64,000 bases of DNA, taken from DASQMT01 sp963835735. GTDB taxonomy: Bacteria > Actinomycetota > Thermoleophilia > Solirubrobacterales > Solirubrobacteraceae. Shown here piece after piece: positions 1 to 11,160 of the stretch. The notes under the pieces were generated by a model that had not been told where the DNA came from, did not search any database, and was given only the letters and a program-made list of their open reading frames with translations. The stretch is from the NCBI GenBank assembly GCA_963835735.1, contig CAWIGP010000002.1:1550001-1614000 (forward strand), in the 5' to 3' direction. The translations under genes and the position numbers were made by a program. Each line of letters opens with the position of its first letter. The first letter of the stretch is position 1.

Positions 1-64
1 CGAACACGATCAGGATCACCCCGGCGACGAGCGATGCCGGATCGAAGCCGGGGCGCGGCTTCAC
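1..64 (-). CDS. Start of a probable membrane protein, cut by the window edge
   Basis: A GTG codon at 64-62 overlaps the TGA of the upstream PspC-family gene (GTGA), the coupling used throughout this window. The 21 visible codons begin MKPRPGFDPASLVAGVILIV, a short polar stretch running into a transmembrane segment. Such starts are typical of small LiaF/DUF5668-type membrane proteins that accompany PspC genes in actinobacteria, but too little is visible to assign a family. The gene continues beyond base 1. Confidence 0.5.
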   Translation of the reverse strand, partial: MKPRPGFDPASLVAGVILIVF

Positions 65-1152
65 CGAACCGCCTCGCAGGCCGCTCGGCTCGTGCCGGCG
101 TCGACGTGGCCGTCGCGCCACCAGCCGGGTCCGTGATCCCGGCCGCGGAAGCGGTCGCCGACGGACAGGCCGCCGAAGCCGATGTCGACGTCCAGGTGCA
201 CGTAGGACACGCCCGGGTCGGGCATCCGGCCGTCGTCGATCTCGAAGTCGACGCCGCCCTCCTCGCCGCCGCCCGTGTCGGCGGCGCCGAGCGAGATGTC
301 GCCTGCGGTGACGACGCACATGTCTTCGGGCACGAGCACCTGGATCTCGCCCATGCCGATCTCCAGCGGCAGCTCGGTGCGGCCGGGCGGCAGCTCGAGG
401 TCGCGCAGGTCGACCTTCATGGAGCCAGCTCCCATCTCGTATCCATCGCCCAGCTCTGCGACGGTCGCGGGTCGAAACGTGCGCTCCCCCCACGTGCCGC
501 GCACGTCGAGGTCGGTCGCCGCGACGGCGGCGAGCGGCAGCGCGAGCACGATCGCGGGCGCGATCAGCCAGCGTGCGCCGCCGCGAAACGCGCCGCCGAC
601 CAGGCCGATGCCGCAGGCGATGATCAGCCCGGCGATCACGATCCCGCCGCCGAGCGCCGAGCCCGCCGCGGCGGCCACGAAGCCGCCGACGGCGAGCGCG
701 AGCAGGACGACGCCGAGCGCGATCCGAGCGGCGATGCTCGAGGCCGGGCTCGCGCCCTCGTCGCGCAGCACGCGGATCAGCAGGTACGCAACGAGGCCGG
801 ACACGAGCAGCAGGAAGAGCCACGGCCCGACGATCCAGTCCGGGGTGAGGACGGCGATCGCGGCGATCACGAGCAGGCCCGCGCCGATGATCCGCGCGGC
901 GCCCCAGCGCAACGGCTTCGACGGATCGTCGCTCGGGACGAAGACGAGGAAGGCGAGGTAGGCGAGGATGCCGAGGCCGCCGGCGAACGCCAGGATCACG
1001 AAAGCGATCCGGATCGCCAGCGGGTCGACGCCGAGGTGGCGGCCGAGTCCGCCTGCGACGCCCGCGATCACGGAGTCGCTCGTCGAGCGTGTCAGCCGCG
1101 GGCGCGGCGGCTCGTCGGGCGGCATCTGCTGTGTGGGCTGCTCGTCGCTCAT
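61..1152 (-). CDS. PspC-domain envelope-stress membrane protein with LiaF-like C-terminus
   Basis: 363 aa. Residues about 18-76 form a PspC domain (GVAGGLGRHLGVDPLAIRI, then a membrane segment ending VFVPSDDP). Several further transmembrane segments follow. A soluble C-terminal domain with alternating hydrophobic strands (IQVLVPEDM) resembles the LiaF/DUF2154 C-terminus. PspC proteins sense cell-envelope stress and often influence a neighbouring regulator. I chose the ATG at 1152 because AGAGGAAG lies just upstream; an in-frame start at 1203 would add 17 residues without a ribosome site. The stop overlaps the GTG of the next gene on the same strand, so the two are probably co-transcribed. The exact role is inferred from the family. 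Confidence 0.8.
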   Translation of the reverse strand: MSDEQPTQQMPPDEPPRPRLTRSTSDSVIAGVAGGLGRHLGVDPLAIRIAFVILAFAGGLGILAYLAFLVFVPSDDPSKPLRWGAARIIGAGLLVIAAIAVLTPDWIVGPWLFLLLVSGLVAYLLIRVLRDEGASPASSIAARIALGVVLLALAVGGFVAAAAGSALGGGIVIAGLIIACGIGLVGGAFRGGARWLIAPAIVLALPLAAVAATDLDVRGTWGERTFRPATVAELGDGYEMGAGSMKVDLRDLELPPGRTELPLEIGMGEIQVLVPEDMCVVTAGDISLGAADTGGGEEGGVDFEIDDGRMPDPGVSYVHLDVDIGFGGLSVGDRFRGRDHGPGWWRDGHVDAGTSRAACEAVR

Positions 1153-1268
1153 GCGCTTCCTCTCGGGAGAACTGGGGAGTGACGCGCACTCTCGCGCGCC
1201 CACCCGCTCGCTTCCATCGGGAATTGCCCTGAGGCGACCCTAGGTGGCGGGGGCGCCGACCCAAGGGC

Positions 1269-2657
1269 TCAGCACTTGCGCGGCTTCTTCTTGCCCGGCG
1301 CCAGGCACTGGGTCCTGACCTGCGGGATCCTGTCGCTCCGGACCCTGAAGCGGAAGGCCCGCCCGATCCAGTTCTTGCGGGTCACCCGCAGCTCGATCAC
1401 GGTGCCGACCGGCAGCCGGCGGCTCTTGAACGCCGGCAGGAAGCTCTTGCGCTTGGCGCCGCGCTTGAACGCGCGGCGCTCGGACTTGAACGGGCACGCG
1501 TTGCGCCGGCCGTCTGGCGGAGCGCACTTGAGCCGGACCACCGCGCGCGAAGGCAGCTTGTTCAGCGTGAACTTCCTGGCCTGGGCGAAGACGTCGGTGT
1601 ACGCCCACAGATATGCGAGCGTGGAGGGAACGCTGCGGCGCTTGGCGTCGCGGCCGGAGCAGTCCTCGTCGATGCGGTTGCGCGGGATGTCGCGCGCACC
1701 GGGCCGGATCGCCGGATTGCCGTCGTTGCAGTCCTGCGGCGGGAGCGTGCCGTCGCGGTCGCCGTCGCGGAACTCGTCGACCCGCTGGACGTTCTCGCAC
1801 TCGACCAGCCGGTCGGCGACCTCGACCGTCGCGCTGTCCTTGCCGCCGCCGCAGTCCACGTCCTCGGCCACGCCGTCGAACGCGCCGACCGTGTCGTCGC
1901 CGTCGCCGGCGACGTAGGCGTCCTCCGCGGGGCCGCCGTTGAGCTGGTCGTTGCCGGCGCCGCCGACGAGGATGTCCGGCCCGTCGCCGGCGTCGACCAC
2001 GTCACCGCCTCCTCCGCCGTCGAGCCGGTTCGGCCCGGGCGAGCCCGTGAGGAGGTCGTTTCCGCCGCCGCCGACGATGCGCTCTACGTTCGGGACGTTC
2101 TCCGTGCCGCCGTCCTCGGCGCCGCCGTCGTTCTGCACGCCGTCGAGTGAGACGTTGACCGGCTGCGCGTGGCTCGAGTAGTCGGCGGTGTCGACGCCGC
2201 CGGCGCCGTTGAGGACGCCCTGCACACCGGCGCCGCTGAACAGAGTGTCGTCGCCCTCGCCCGCGTCGACCACGATCGGGATCGGCTGGGAGACGCCGCG
2301 GAACGTGTCGTCGCGGTCGCCGAGCGTGACGAGGATGATCGGCGTGGGCACCGCGACTCCGGGGGCGAACAGCGAGCAGGAGAACTGGCGCGGCGTCGCG
2401 GTGGCGGCGCACGACGGGGCACTGTTCGTGAGCGGGGTCGTGCCGGTCTCGCGCACGATGAACCCGCTGCCCGAGGCGACCACCTCGATGTGGTTGGCCT
2501 CACCGTTGGCCGCGCTCACGTTGAGCGGCAGCGGAATGCCGTTCGGCGGCGGTCCGTTCGGCGTCGATCCGCCGCTGATCGTCGCCGCCTCCGCCGTCCC
2601 CGCGAGCGCCAGCCACGCACCCACGATCAGCACACAGACCATCACACGACGCCGCAA
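1269..2657 (-). CDS. Secreted calcium-binding repeat protein with MopE-type metal-binding motif
   Basis: 462 aa from a TTG start placed 5 bases after GGAGG; ATG codons upstream lack a ribosome site. A signal peptide (about residues 1-24, ending AGTAEA) precedes a beta-rich part. RTX-like glycine/aspartate nonapeptides follow (GGGGNDLLTGSPGPNRLDGG, GGAGNDQLNGG, AGDGDDTVG), which bind calcium in a parallel beta-roll. Then comes a DCNDGNPAIRPGARD...NRIDEDCSG segment, the MopE-type putative metal-binding motif. The last 110 residues are basic and hydrophobic, like the Ig-like tails of other secreted proteins here. No catalytic domain is visible, so a structural or adhesive surface role is inferred. 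It stands alone, with about 115 bases between it and the adjacent minus-strand gene. Confidence 0.75.
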   Translation of the reverse strand: MRRRVMVCVLIVGAWLALAGTAEAATISGGSTPNGPPPNGIPLPLNVSAANGEANHIEVVASGSGFIVRETGTTPLTNSAPSCAATATPRQFSCSLFAPGVAVPTPIILVTLGDRDDTFRGVSQPIPIVVDAGEGDDTLFSGAGVQGVLNGAGGVDTADYSSHAQPVNVSLDGVQNDGGAEDGGTENVPNVERIVGGGGNDLLTGSPGPNRLDGGGGGDVVDAGDGPDILVGGAGNDQLNGGPAEDAYVAGDGDDTVGAFDGVAEDVDCGGGKDSATVEVADRLVECENVQRVDEFRDGDRDGTLPPQDCNDGNPAIRPGARDIPRNRIDEDCSGRDAKRRSVPSTLAYLWAYTDVFAQARKFTLNKLPSRAVVRLKCAPPDGRRNACPFKSERRAFKRGAKRKSFLPAFKSRRLPVGTVIELRVTRKNWIGRAFRFRVRSDRIPQVRTQCLAPGKKKPRKC

Positions 2658-2814
2658 CTCATCCTCCTTGCCCGCTTCCATGCCGCGCCAGCGTCTCACC
2701 GACGCGGGGTCGCATGCAATGCCTCGGCGCCGCTCTGCCCACTTTGCGGATCGATCGGGCAGCGGCTAAAGCTGCGGCCCGGCCGTCCGAACAACGGCCC
2801 ATGGGCTGGAACCA

Positions 2815-4224
2815 CTAACGGCGCGCGGGGCTGCCCGCCGCTGACCCGCGCGGCAGCTGCCGCTGCAGCTCGGCCTCGAGTTCCTCGTCGTCGGCGCGCT
2901 GGAACAGCTCGACCTCGGCGCCCATGACGATGCCTACGAAGACCTCGACGAAGCGCGCGTCGAGTTGCGTGCCGGCGACCCGCCGCAGCTCGGTGATCGC
3001 GTCCTCGAACGGCATCGCGGTGCGGTAGGAGTCGCGCGCGGTCATCACGTCGAAGCAGTCGGCGACCGCGAGGATGCGGGCGAGCGCCGGGATGTCGTCG
3101 CCGACCAGGTGGCGCGGGTAGCCGCGGCCGTCGATCCGCTCGTGGTGACAGAGCACTATCTCGGCCACCTCGGCGTAACCGTGCACGCGGCCGACGATGT
3201 CGGCACCGCGCTGCGGATGCGAGCGGATCAGCTCCCAGTCCTCCTCGGTCAGCCGTGTCCCGGTCAGGGTGTGGTCCGGGAACGTGAACTTGCCGACGTC
3301 GTGCAGCAGCCCGGCCGTGTGCACCAGCTCCTGATCGCGCGAGGGGAGCCCGGCCGCCGCGGCGGTCGCCTTGGCGAAGCGCGCGACCGCCGCCGAGTGG
3401 CGGGCGGTCATGCGGTCGCGCATGCCGAGCGTCTCCACCATCACGCGGATCACGCCGTGGTGGAGCGCCTCGAGCTCGTCCACCTGGCGGCGCAGCTCGT
3501 CACGCTGCCGCTGCGCGTCCAGCACGGAGGCGAGCAGATAGCGGTAGGAGAACAGCAGCACGGCGAGCATCGCGATCGCGAGCAGCCCGATCTCCTGGTA
3601 GGCGAGCACCGCGGCGGCGCAGACGACGCCGGTCGCGACCTCCCAGGGCACGACCGGCAGGTAGAGCCGGCGCACCGCGGTCAGCAGCGGGGCGCGGTCG
3701 CGCAGGCACAGGTAGCCGACGATCAGGAGGAAGTTGAGGAAGTTCGTGACCAGGTAGACGCCGAACACGATCACCGCGGTCGAGAACGTCGCCGTCTCCT
3801 CCGCGCCCGGGTCGCCCAGCGCCTTGAACAGCAGACCGCCGGCGACCGGGTAGGCGGCGAGCGCGACGATGTTGTTGAACACGAGCGGCCGCGGCGTGCG
3901 CGCCTTCAGGGACCACGCGAGCACGGCAGCGACGGCGATCACGGCGGCCGGCGCAGGACCGAGCAGCGCCATCGCGAGCGCGGTGGCGATGAACGCCGGA
4001 CCGATCTGGACGCTGCCCGTCCGCAGCGAAAGGAACTGCCCGACGAGCGCGAGCCCGAGCAGCGAGAGGAACAGGCTCAGGGGCTTCCAGTCGGCGGCAT
4101 CGGTGCCGAGCACCGCGCCCACGAGAGCGGCTGCGAGCAGCACCGACTGTCCGGCGACGAGGAGGCTGTCCCGCCGGCGTGTCCTCGGCCCTGACGGGAC
4201 TTCGTCGACTGAATGCGCACCCAA
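2815..4224 (-). CDS. Membrane-anchored HD-GYP domain protein, probable c-di-GMP phosphodiesterase
   Basis: 469 aa from a TTG start. Residues about 18-235 contain 6 to 8 hydrophobic segments with polar FNN and TNFLNF motifs, like the integral membrane sensor domains often fused to HD-GYP. A short coiled linker (236-255) leads to the HD-GYP domain: H306 and the HD pair in GLLHDVGKF (308-309), and the GYP signature in HHERIDGRGYP (360-370). The family hydrolyses cyclic di-GMP, and the metal-binding histidines and aspartate are all visible. No receiver domain is fused. Start choice is uncertain because no strong ribosome site is visible. Transcribed toward the calcium-binding protein gene, with no clear operon partner. 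Confidence 0.85.
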   Translation of the reverse strand: MGAHSVDEVPSGPRTRRRDSLLVAGQSVLLAAALVGAVLGTDAADWKPLSLFLSLLGLALVGQFLSLRTGSVQIGPAFIATALAMALLGPAPAAVIAVAAVLAWSLKARTPRPLVFNNIVALAAYPVAGGLLFKALGDPGAEETATFSTAVIVFGVYLVTNFLNFLLIVGYLCLRDRAPLLTAVRRLYLPVVPWEVATGVVCAAAVLAYQEIGLLAIAMLAVLLFSYRYLLASVLDAQRQRDELRRQVDELEALHHGVIRVMVETLGMRDRMTARHSAAVARFAKATAAAAGLPSRDQELVHTAGLLHDVGKFTFPDHTLTGTRLTEEDWELIRSHPQRGADIVGRVHGYAEVAEIVLCHHERIDGRGYPRHLVGDDIPALARILAVADCFDVMTARDSYRTAMPFEDAITELRRVAGTQLDARFVEVFVGIVMGAEVELFQRADDEELEAELQRQLPRGSAAGSPARR

Positions 4225-4315
4225 CAGGTGTCAGCGTAGTGCCTGCAAGCCGACACCTCAACGGTCTCCTAGACGGATAGACGGCGTCCAGGGCCGTCGT
4301 AGGATGCGCACCGCG

Positions 4316-5234
4316 ATGAGCTCAGCCGTGCGGATCGAGCCCGAGGTCGCCGAGACGCTCGCCTCGGGCGACCCCGTCGTGGCGCTGGAGAGCACGCTGA
4401 TCGCGCACGGCCTGCCGCGCGGGCGCAACCTCGAAGTCGCGCGCGAACTCGAGGCCGTGGTGCGCTCCGAGGGCGCCGTGCCGGCCACTATCGCGGTGGT
4501 CGCCGGCGAGGCACGCATCGGCCTCGACAGCGCCGCGCTCGAGGCGCTGGCGCTCAGCGGAGCGTTCGCCAAGGCCGGCGTCCGCGATCTCGGCGCCGGT
4601 GATGGCGAGCGGCGGCTCCGCGGCCACCACGGTCGCCTCGACGTCGCATCTGGCCGCGCGCGCGGGCATCCGCCTGTTCGCCACCGGCGGGCTGGGCGGC
4701 GTGCACCGCGGTGCGCGCGAGAGCTGGGACGAATCGGCCGATCTGACCACGCTGGCCGGCACCGGGGTCACGATCGTGTGTGCCGGCGTGAAGTCGATCC
4801 TCGACGTGCGCGCCACGCTCGAGCGGCTCGAGACGCTCAACGTGTGCGTGCTCGGGTACGGGACCGATCGCTTCCCCGGGTTCTACCTGTCGGACTCCGG
4901 CTACCCGGCGCCGTGGCGCGTCGACTCGCCCGAGGAGGTGGCGCGCGTCATGAGGACACAGGCCGAGATCGGGCTGGGCGACCGCGCGATCGTGGTGGCC
5001 AACCCGCTGCCGGCGGACGAACAGGTCGACCCGCGGCTGCACGATCGCGTGCTGAGCGAGGCGTTGGAGGCCGCCGCGGCGGAGGGGATCCGCGGCGGGG
5101 AGACGACGCCGTTCCTGCTCGACCGCTTCCACCGGGACACCGGCGGCGCGACGCTCGAGGCGAACGTGGCGCTGGTCCGGCGCAACGCCGCGCTCGCGGC
5201 GCGGATCGCGCGGGCGGCGGTGGTGCGGGAATGA
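4316..5234 (+). pseudogene. psuG: Pseudouridine-5'-phosphate glycosidase gene with one frameshift
   Basis: PsuG (YeiN, indigoidine synthase A family) reversibly splits pseudouridine 5'-phosphate into uracil and ribose 5-phosphate. The N-terminal frame reads ALESTLIAHGLPRG and ends at VRDL; the C-terminal frame carries MASGGSAATTVAS and FATGGLGGVHRGA, both family signatures. The frame changes at about 4588-4593, where GATCTCGGCGCCG has one G too many. Removing it restores RDLAPVMASGG, the usual family sequence. All other conserved motifs are intact, so a sequencing error is at least as likely as true inactivation. The stop overlaps the psuK start (ATGA), and a TAGGAT hexamer at 4300 may be the -10 of a shared promoter. 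Confidence 0.8.
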
Positions 5235-6100
5235 GCAACGGGCGTGTCGTGGTCGTGGGCGACGTGATGATCGACGTCGTCGCCTCGCTGTCCGGGCCGG
5301 TCGCGCGGGCGAGCGACACGCCGGCGCGCATCGTCCAGCGCGGCGGCGGCGCCGGGGCGAACGTGGCGGCGTGGCTCGCGCGCGCCGGCGCCGCGGTGAC
5401 CCTGATCGGCCGCGTGGGCGGTGACGCGGCCGGGCGCGAGGTCGCCGAAGGGCTGCGCGCGGAGGGCGTCGACACCAGGCTGGCCACCGACCCCGCGCGG
5501 CCCACCGGGACGTGCGTGGTGCTCGTGGAGCCCGGCGGCGAGCGGTCGATGCTGCCCGACGCCGGCGCGAACGCGGGGCTCGAGGCCGCGGCGCTGCCGG
5601 ACGATGCGACCCATCTGCACCTGGCGGGCTATGCGCTCCTGCACCCGGGCTCGCGTCCTGCCGCGCGAGCGATGCTCGCCGACGCGAGCGCCCGCGGGCT
5701 CAGCGTCTCCGTCGACCCGTCCAGCACAGCGCCGCTCATCCGCGCCGGCGCGGCGGCGTTCTTCGAGTGGATCGCGGGCACCCAGCTGCTGCTGCCCAAC
5801 CGCGACGAGGCGGCGGCGCTGACCGGCATGCCCGATCCCAAGGCGGCCGCCCGCGCGCTCAGCGCCCACGCGCGCGAGGTCGTCGTCAAGCTCGGCGCCC
5901 AGGGCGCGCTCTGGACGGACGGCAGCACGCAGGTGCGCGCTCCCGCGGTCGACGTCCAGGTCGTCGACACGACCGGAGCGGGCGACGCGTTCGCCGCCGG
6001 CCTGCTCGCCGCGCGCCTGGCCGGCGCCGACCCCGCCGATGCGCTCGGCGCGGGGTGTGCGCTGGCGGCGGAGGCGGTGGGGCGCGCGGGGGCTCGCTGA
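5231..6100 (+). CDS. psuK: PfkB-family sugar kinase, probable pseudouridine kinase
   Basis: 289 aa ribokinase-like kinase. The N-terminal GDVMIDVVA and RGGGAGANVA strands bind the sugar. DTTGAGDAFAAG near the C-terminus is the PfkB signature 2, with the catalytic aspartate and anion hole. Substrate specificity cannot be read from sequence alone. Translational coupling to psuG (ATGA overlap) argues for pseudouridine kinase, which makes the 5'-phosphate that PsuG cleaves. Together the two salvage pseudouridine from RNA turnover. Length is usual for the family (about 290-310). No transporter for the nucleoside is adjacent. Confidence 0.8.
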   Translation: MSNGRVVVVGDVMIDVVASLSGPVARASDTPARIVQRGGGAGANVAAWLARAGAAVTLIGRVGGDAAGREVAEGLRAEGVDTRLATDPARPTGTCVVLVEPGGERSMLPDAGANAGLEAAALPDDATHLHLAGYALLHPGSRPAARAMLADASARGLSVSVDPSSTAPLIRAGAAAFFEWIAGTQLLLPNRDEAAALTGMPDPKAAARALSAHAREVVVKLGAQGALWTDGSTQVRAPAVDVQVVDTTGAGDAFAAGLLAARLAGADPADALGAGCALAAEAVGRAGAR

Positions 6101-6384
6101 CGACGCTGACGCGGGTTCGGCGGGGCCCGGGGCGCGTCGCGCGGCCCGCGCGGCGAGACGGGCTCCTACGTCGGGGTACAGCGGGCTTTGAGGGCGCGGG
6201 TTCGGCGGGATCGCGGGACGCGGGGCGCTTTGACCACCGCGTCGGTGGATAAGGCGCCCCGCATGGACGCGGGGCGGGCTGGTCTCGCTATGCGTTATCA
6301 ACCCGCCCCACGTGAGCGCCGCGGCACTCCGCGCTTCCCTTCAATGCCGCAGTTGACGTTCGCCGGCGCTGCCTCGAGCGCCGT
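6101..6384. repeat. Intergenic copy of the interspersed hairpin repeat, right end intact
   Basis: 284 bases without a gene. Two adjacent hairpins are visible. At 6220-6262, GCGGGGCGC pairs with GCGCCCCGC around an inner CCACC/GGTGG stem. At 6271-6309, GGGGCGGG pairs with CCCGCCCC. The right end, CTTCAATGCCGCAGTTGACG at 6339-6358 and continuing TTCGCC, matches the ends of the copies near 14.9 kb and 53.7 kb. No matching left end is recognisable. The hairpins could also terminate psuK transcription. Confidence 0.6.
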
Positions 6385-6603
6385 CTAGGGCTTCAGCGTG
6401 CGCCGCAGCGCGACCCCTGCGCCGACGGTCAGCGCGCCGGCCACGACCGCCCAAGCACCGCTCACGGCCCCGATCACGGCGAGCACGAACAGCACGATCG
6501 TGAGCACGAGCAGCCCGCCGGCGACCCTCACCAGCGTGTACGCCCGGTCGGCCCGGGACTTACGCGAGGGGCGGCTGCTGCGGCGAGGCTCGATGTCGGA
6601 CAT
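6385..6603 (-). CDS. Small two-helix membrane protein
   Basis: 72 aa. An N-terminal basic, serine-rich stretch (about 1-24) is followed by two hydrophobic segments (roughly 28-48 and 50-66) ending in basic residues, so both termini should be cytoplasmic. I chose the ATG at 6603; an upstream start at 6669 would add a low-complexity arginine-rich extension. Diverges from typA. I do not recognise a family, and no function can be assigned. Confidence 0.5.
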   Translation of the reverse strand: MSDIEPRRSSRPSRKSRADRAYTLVRVAGGLLVLTIVLFVLAVIGAVSGAWAVVAGALTVGAGVALRRTLKP

Positions 6604-6728
6604 GCATCGAGCGTAGCGGTGTTGACCGCGCGACCCGCTCCCCGCCGCCCTCGCGCGGCGCTGCTGCACTCACCCCCGGCGCCCCGAGACGGGTACCCCG
6701 CGGGTCCCGTAGCTGACCGCCGCACCGC

Positions 6729-6734
6729 TAGCCT
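6729..6734 (+). promoter_or_regulatory. Likely -10 element of typA, leaderless arrangement
   Basis: TAGCCT lies 8 bases before the typA ATG, so transcription would start at or next to the start codon. The same TAGNNT spacing recurs before pyrD, the ABC-F gene, the desaturase and the 59-aa gene. No good -35 hexamer is seen. Confidence 0.45.
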
Positions 6735-6742
6735 CCTGCGCG

Positions 6743-8584
<1,842 letters not shown>

Positions 8585-8588
<4 letters not shown>

Positions 8589-9631
8589 GCCCGCGCACGC
8601 GGGCACTCCTGGGCTGCGTCGCCATCGTCACCGCAGTGGCCGGCGTGCTCAACTACGCCGACGCGCCGGCGCTGGTCGCGTTCACGGTGGCGGGCGTCGC
8701 GCTCGCCGGGATCGCATGGGTCGTGTCGTTCACGACCGAGCAGGTCGGCGGGTACTTCGGGCCGGCGGTGACCGGCGTGCTGCAGGCGACGCTCGGCAAC
8801 CTGCCGGAGTTCTTCGTCGTCGTGTTCGCGCTGTCGGCGGGCGAGGTGGTCGTCGCGCAGTTCTCGCTCATCGGCTCGATCTTCGCCAACGCGCTGCTCG
8901 TGCTCGGGATCGTGATCGTCGTCGGCGCGCGGCAGAGCTCCGACGGCATCATGCGCTTCTCGCCGCGGCTGCCGCAGGACACGGCGACGCTGCTGTTCCT
9001 CTCCGGCTTCATCATCGTGCTGGTCGGCATCTCCGCGGAGACACACGACCGCGCGTCGGACAACATCGTCACGATCTCCTCGATCGCCGCGGCGCTCGTG
9101 CTGATCGTCTACGTCCTCTGGGTCTACGGCTACCTCAAGGGCGAAACCGCTCGCGCGCCGCGCGCGCCCTCGGCGATCCCGCTGCGGACGGCGATCGTCC
9201 TGCTCGCGCTCGGCGGCATCGCCGCCGCGTTCGTGTCGGAGTGGTTCATCGACGCGCTGCGGCCGACGATCGACGAGCTCGGCATCTCCGAGCAGTTCGC
9301 GGGGCTGGTGCTCGTCGCGATCGCCGGCAACGCGGTCGAGCACGCGACCGGCGTCGTACTCGCGGCCAAGGGCCAGGCCGACCTCGCGATCTCGGTCGTG
9401 AAGAACTCGGTCGCACAGGTCGCGGCGTTCCTGCTGCCGGCACTCGTGCTCGTCTCGCTGCTGTTCGCCGAGCAGCTCACGTTCGACCTGGCGCCGGTCT
9501 ACATCGCCGCGCTCGCGCTCACCATCATCTCGATCTGGCAGGTGACCGGTGACGGCGAGGCGACGTACTTCGAGGGCGCGGCGCTGATCGCGACGTACGT
9601 GATCCTGGCAGTCTTCACGCTCTACGAATGA
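8585..9631 (+). CDS. Ca2+/H+ (cation/proton) exchanger of the CaCA family, CAX type
   Basis: 348 aa with about 11 hydrophobic segments. The two inverted alpha-repeats carry the ion-binding signatures GNLPEFFVV and GNAVEHATG, whose glutamates bind the cation. Length and repeats fit the ChaA/CAX subgroup rather than Na+/Ca2+ exchangers. It would expel calcium or similar cations across the plasma membrane using the proton gradient. The GTG start at 8585 overlaps the typA stop, and its own TGA overlaps the ATG of the next gene, so typA, the exchanger and the HerA-like ATPase form one transcription unit. Exact cation specificity is not determinable. Confidence 0.85.
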
Positions 9632-11160
9632 GCGACTTCGCCACCACCATCAACTCCGCGTACGCGACCGAGGGCGCCGCGATCGACCTCGGGCGCGGGG
9701 TCCACGACGGCGAGCTCGTGCGGGAGGCGGCGGTGAAGATCCCGCTCGCCACCATGAACAGGCACGGGCTCGTCGCCGGCGCGACCGGAACCGGCAAGAC
9801 CAAGACGCTGCAGGTGATCACCGAGCAGCTCTCGCGCGCCGGCGTGCCCGTGCTCGTCGCCGACGTCAAGGGCGATGTGTCCGGACTGGCGGTACCGGCC
9901 GAGGCCGGCGGCGCCGGCGAGAAGCGGATGGCAGACCTCGGGCTGCCGTTCGCGCCGGAGGCGTTCCCGGTGCAGTTCCTCTCGCTCGGCGGGGTCGGAC
10001 CGGGCGTGCCGATCCGGGCGACCGTGACCGACTTCGGCCCGCAGCTGCTGGCCAAGGTGCTCGGTGCGAACGAGACGCAGGAGGCGAGCCTCGCGCTCGT
10101 GTACCACTACGCCGACGGGAAGGGCCTGCCACTGCTGGACCTCGGCGACCTGCGCGCGTTGCTCACCTTCTTGGACTCCGATGCGGGCAAGCCCGAGCTC
10201 CAGGGCATCGGCGGGCTCTCCTCGGCCACCGTCGGCGTGCTGCTGCGCTCGCTCGTGGGGCTCGAGACCGGTGGCGGGACCGAGTTCTTCGGCGAGCCGC
10301 AGCTCGACGTCGCCGACCTGATGACGGTCGCGCCCGACGGCCGCGGCGTCGTCTCGTGCGTCGAGCTCGCGGCGGTGCAGGACAAGCCGGCGCTGTGGTC
10401 GACCGCCCTGATGTGGCTGGTCGCCGAGCTGTTCGAGACGCTCCCGGAGGCGGGCGACCTGCCGGCGCCGAAGCTCGTCGTGTTCCTCGACGAGGCGCAC
10501 CTGCTGTTCGACGAGGCGACCGACGCGTTCCTGGACGCGCTCGAGCGCACCGTGCGGCTGATCCGCTCCAAGGGCGTCGGCGTGTTCTTCGTGACCCAGC
10601 AGCCGACCGACCTGTCCGAGGAGGTGCTCGCGCAGCTCGGCCTGCGGATCCAGCACGCGCTGCGGGCGTTCACGCCGAGCGACGCGAAGAAGCTGCGCGC
10701 GACCGTGTCGACCTACCCGACGTCCGATCTGTACGACGTCGAGACGCTGCTCACGTCGGTGGGAATCGGCGAGGCGGCGGTGACGCTGCTGTCGGAGAAG
10801 GGCATCCCGACGCCGGTCGTGCACGCGCGGCTGCTCGGGCCGTCGTCGAGCATGGACCCGGCGCCCGACGTGGACGCGGCGGCGAAAGCCTCGCCGCTGT
10901 GGGCGAAGTACGGCGAGCGGACCGACGCGCAGAGTGCGCACGAGATCCTGGCCGGCCGCATGGCCGGACCCGAGCCGGCGCAGCCCGAGCCCGACCTGCG
11001 CTCGCCGATGGAGCACGTGCCGCCGCCGCGCCGCCGCGCGCCCGCCCCGCGGGAGCAGGGCGGCGATGGGATCGGAGACTTCCTGCGCTCGCGCGAGGGC
11101 AAAGCGCTCCAGCGCAAGGTCACGCGCGGCATCTTCGGGATGCTGCGCAAGCGGCTCTAA
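9628..11160 (+). CDS. HerA-like P-loop ATPase, DUF853 (YjgR) family
   Basis: 510 aa. Walker A is GATGTGKTKT (about residues 51-60) and Walker B is VVFLDEAHLLF. FVTQQPTDL downstream resembles a sensor motif. This is the layout of the DUF853/YjgR branch of HerA/FtsK-type ATPases. Members are predicted hexameric DNA or protein translocases of unknown substrate; no nuclease partner such as NurA is adjacent. The C-terminus has a proline-rich linker (PPPRRRAPAP) and a basic helix. Translationally coupled to the exchanger gene by ATGA. The stop overlaps the stop of the convergent receiver gene by three bases. Confidence 0.85.
   Translation: MSDFATTINSAYATEGAAIDLGRGVHDGELVREAAVKIPLATMNRHGLVAGATGTGKTKTLQVITEQLSRAGVPVLVADVKGDVSGLAVPAEAGGAGEKRMADLGLPFAPEAFPVQFLSLGGVGPGVPIRATVTDFGPQLLAKVLGANETQEASLALVYHYADGKGLPLLDLGDLRALLTFLDSDAGKPELQGIGGLSSATVGVLLRSLVGLETGGGTEFFGEPQLDVADLMTVAPDGRGVVSCVELAAVQDKPALWSTALMWLVAELFETLPEAGDLPAPKLVVFLDEAHLLFDEATDAFLDALERTVRLIRSKGVGVFFVTQQPTDLSEEVLAQLGLRIQHALRAFTPSDAKKLRATVSTYPTSDLYDVETLLTSVGIGEAAVTLLSEKGIPTPVVHARLLGPSSSMDPAPDVDAAAKASPLWAKYGERTDAQSAHEILAGRMAGPEPAQPEPDLRSPMEHVPPPRRRAPAPREQGGDGIGDFLRSREGKALQRKVTRGIFGMLRKRL

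Noticed and set aside
3869..4315. Upstream extension of the psuG frame
   Set aside because: It runs antisense through the HD-GYP gene; the protein-like part starts at ATG 4316, after a -10-like TAGGAT.
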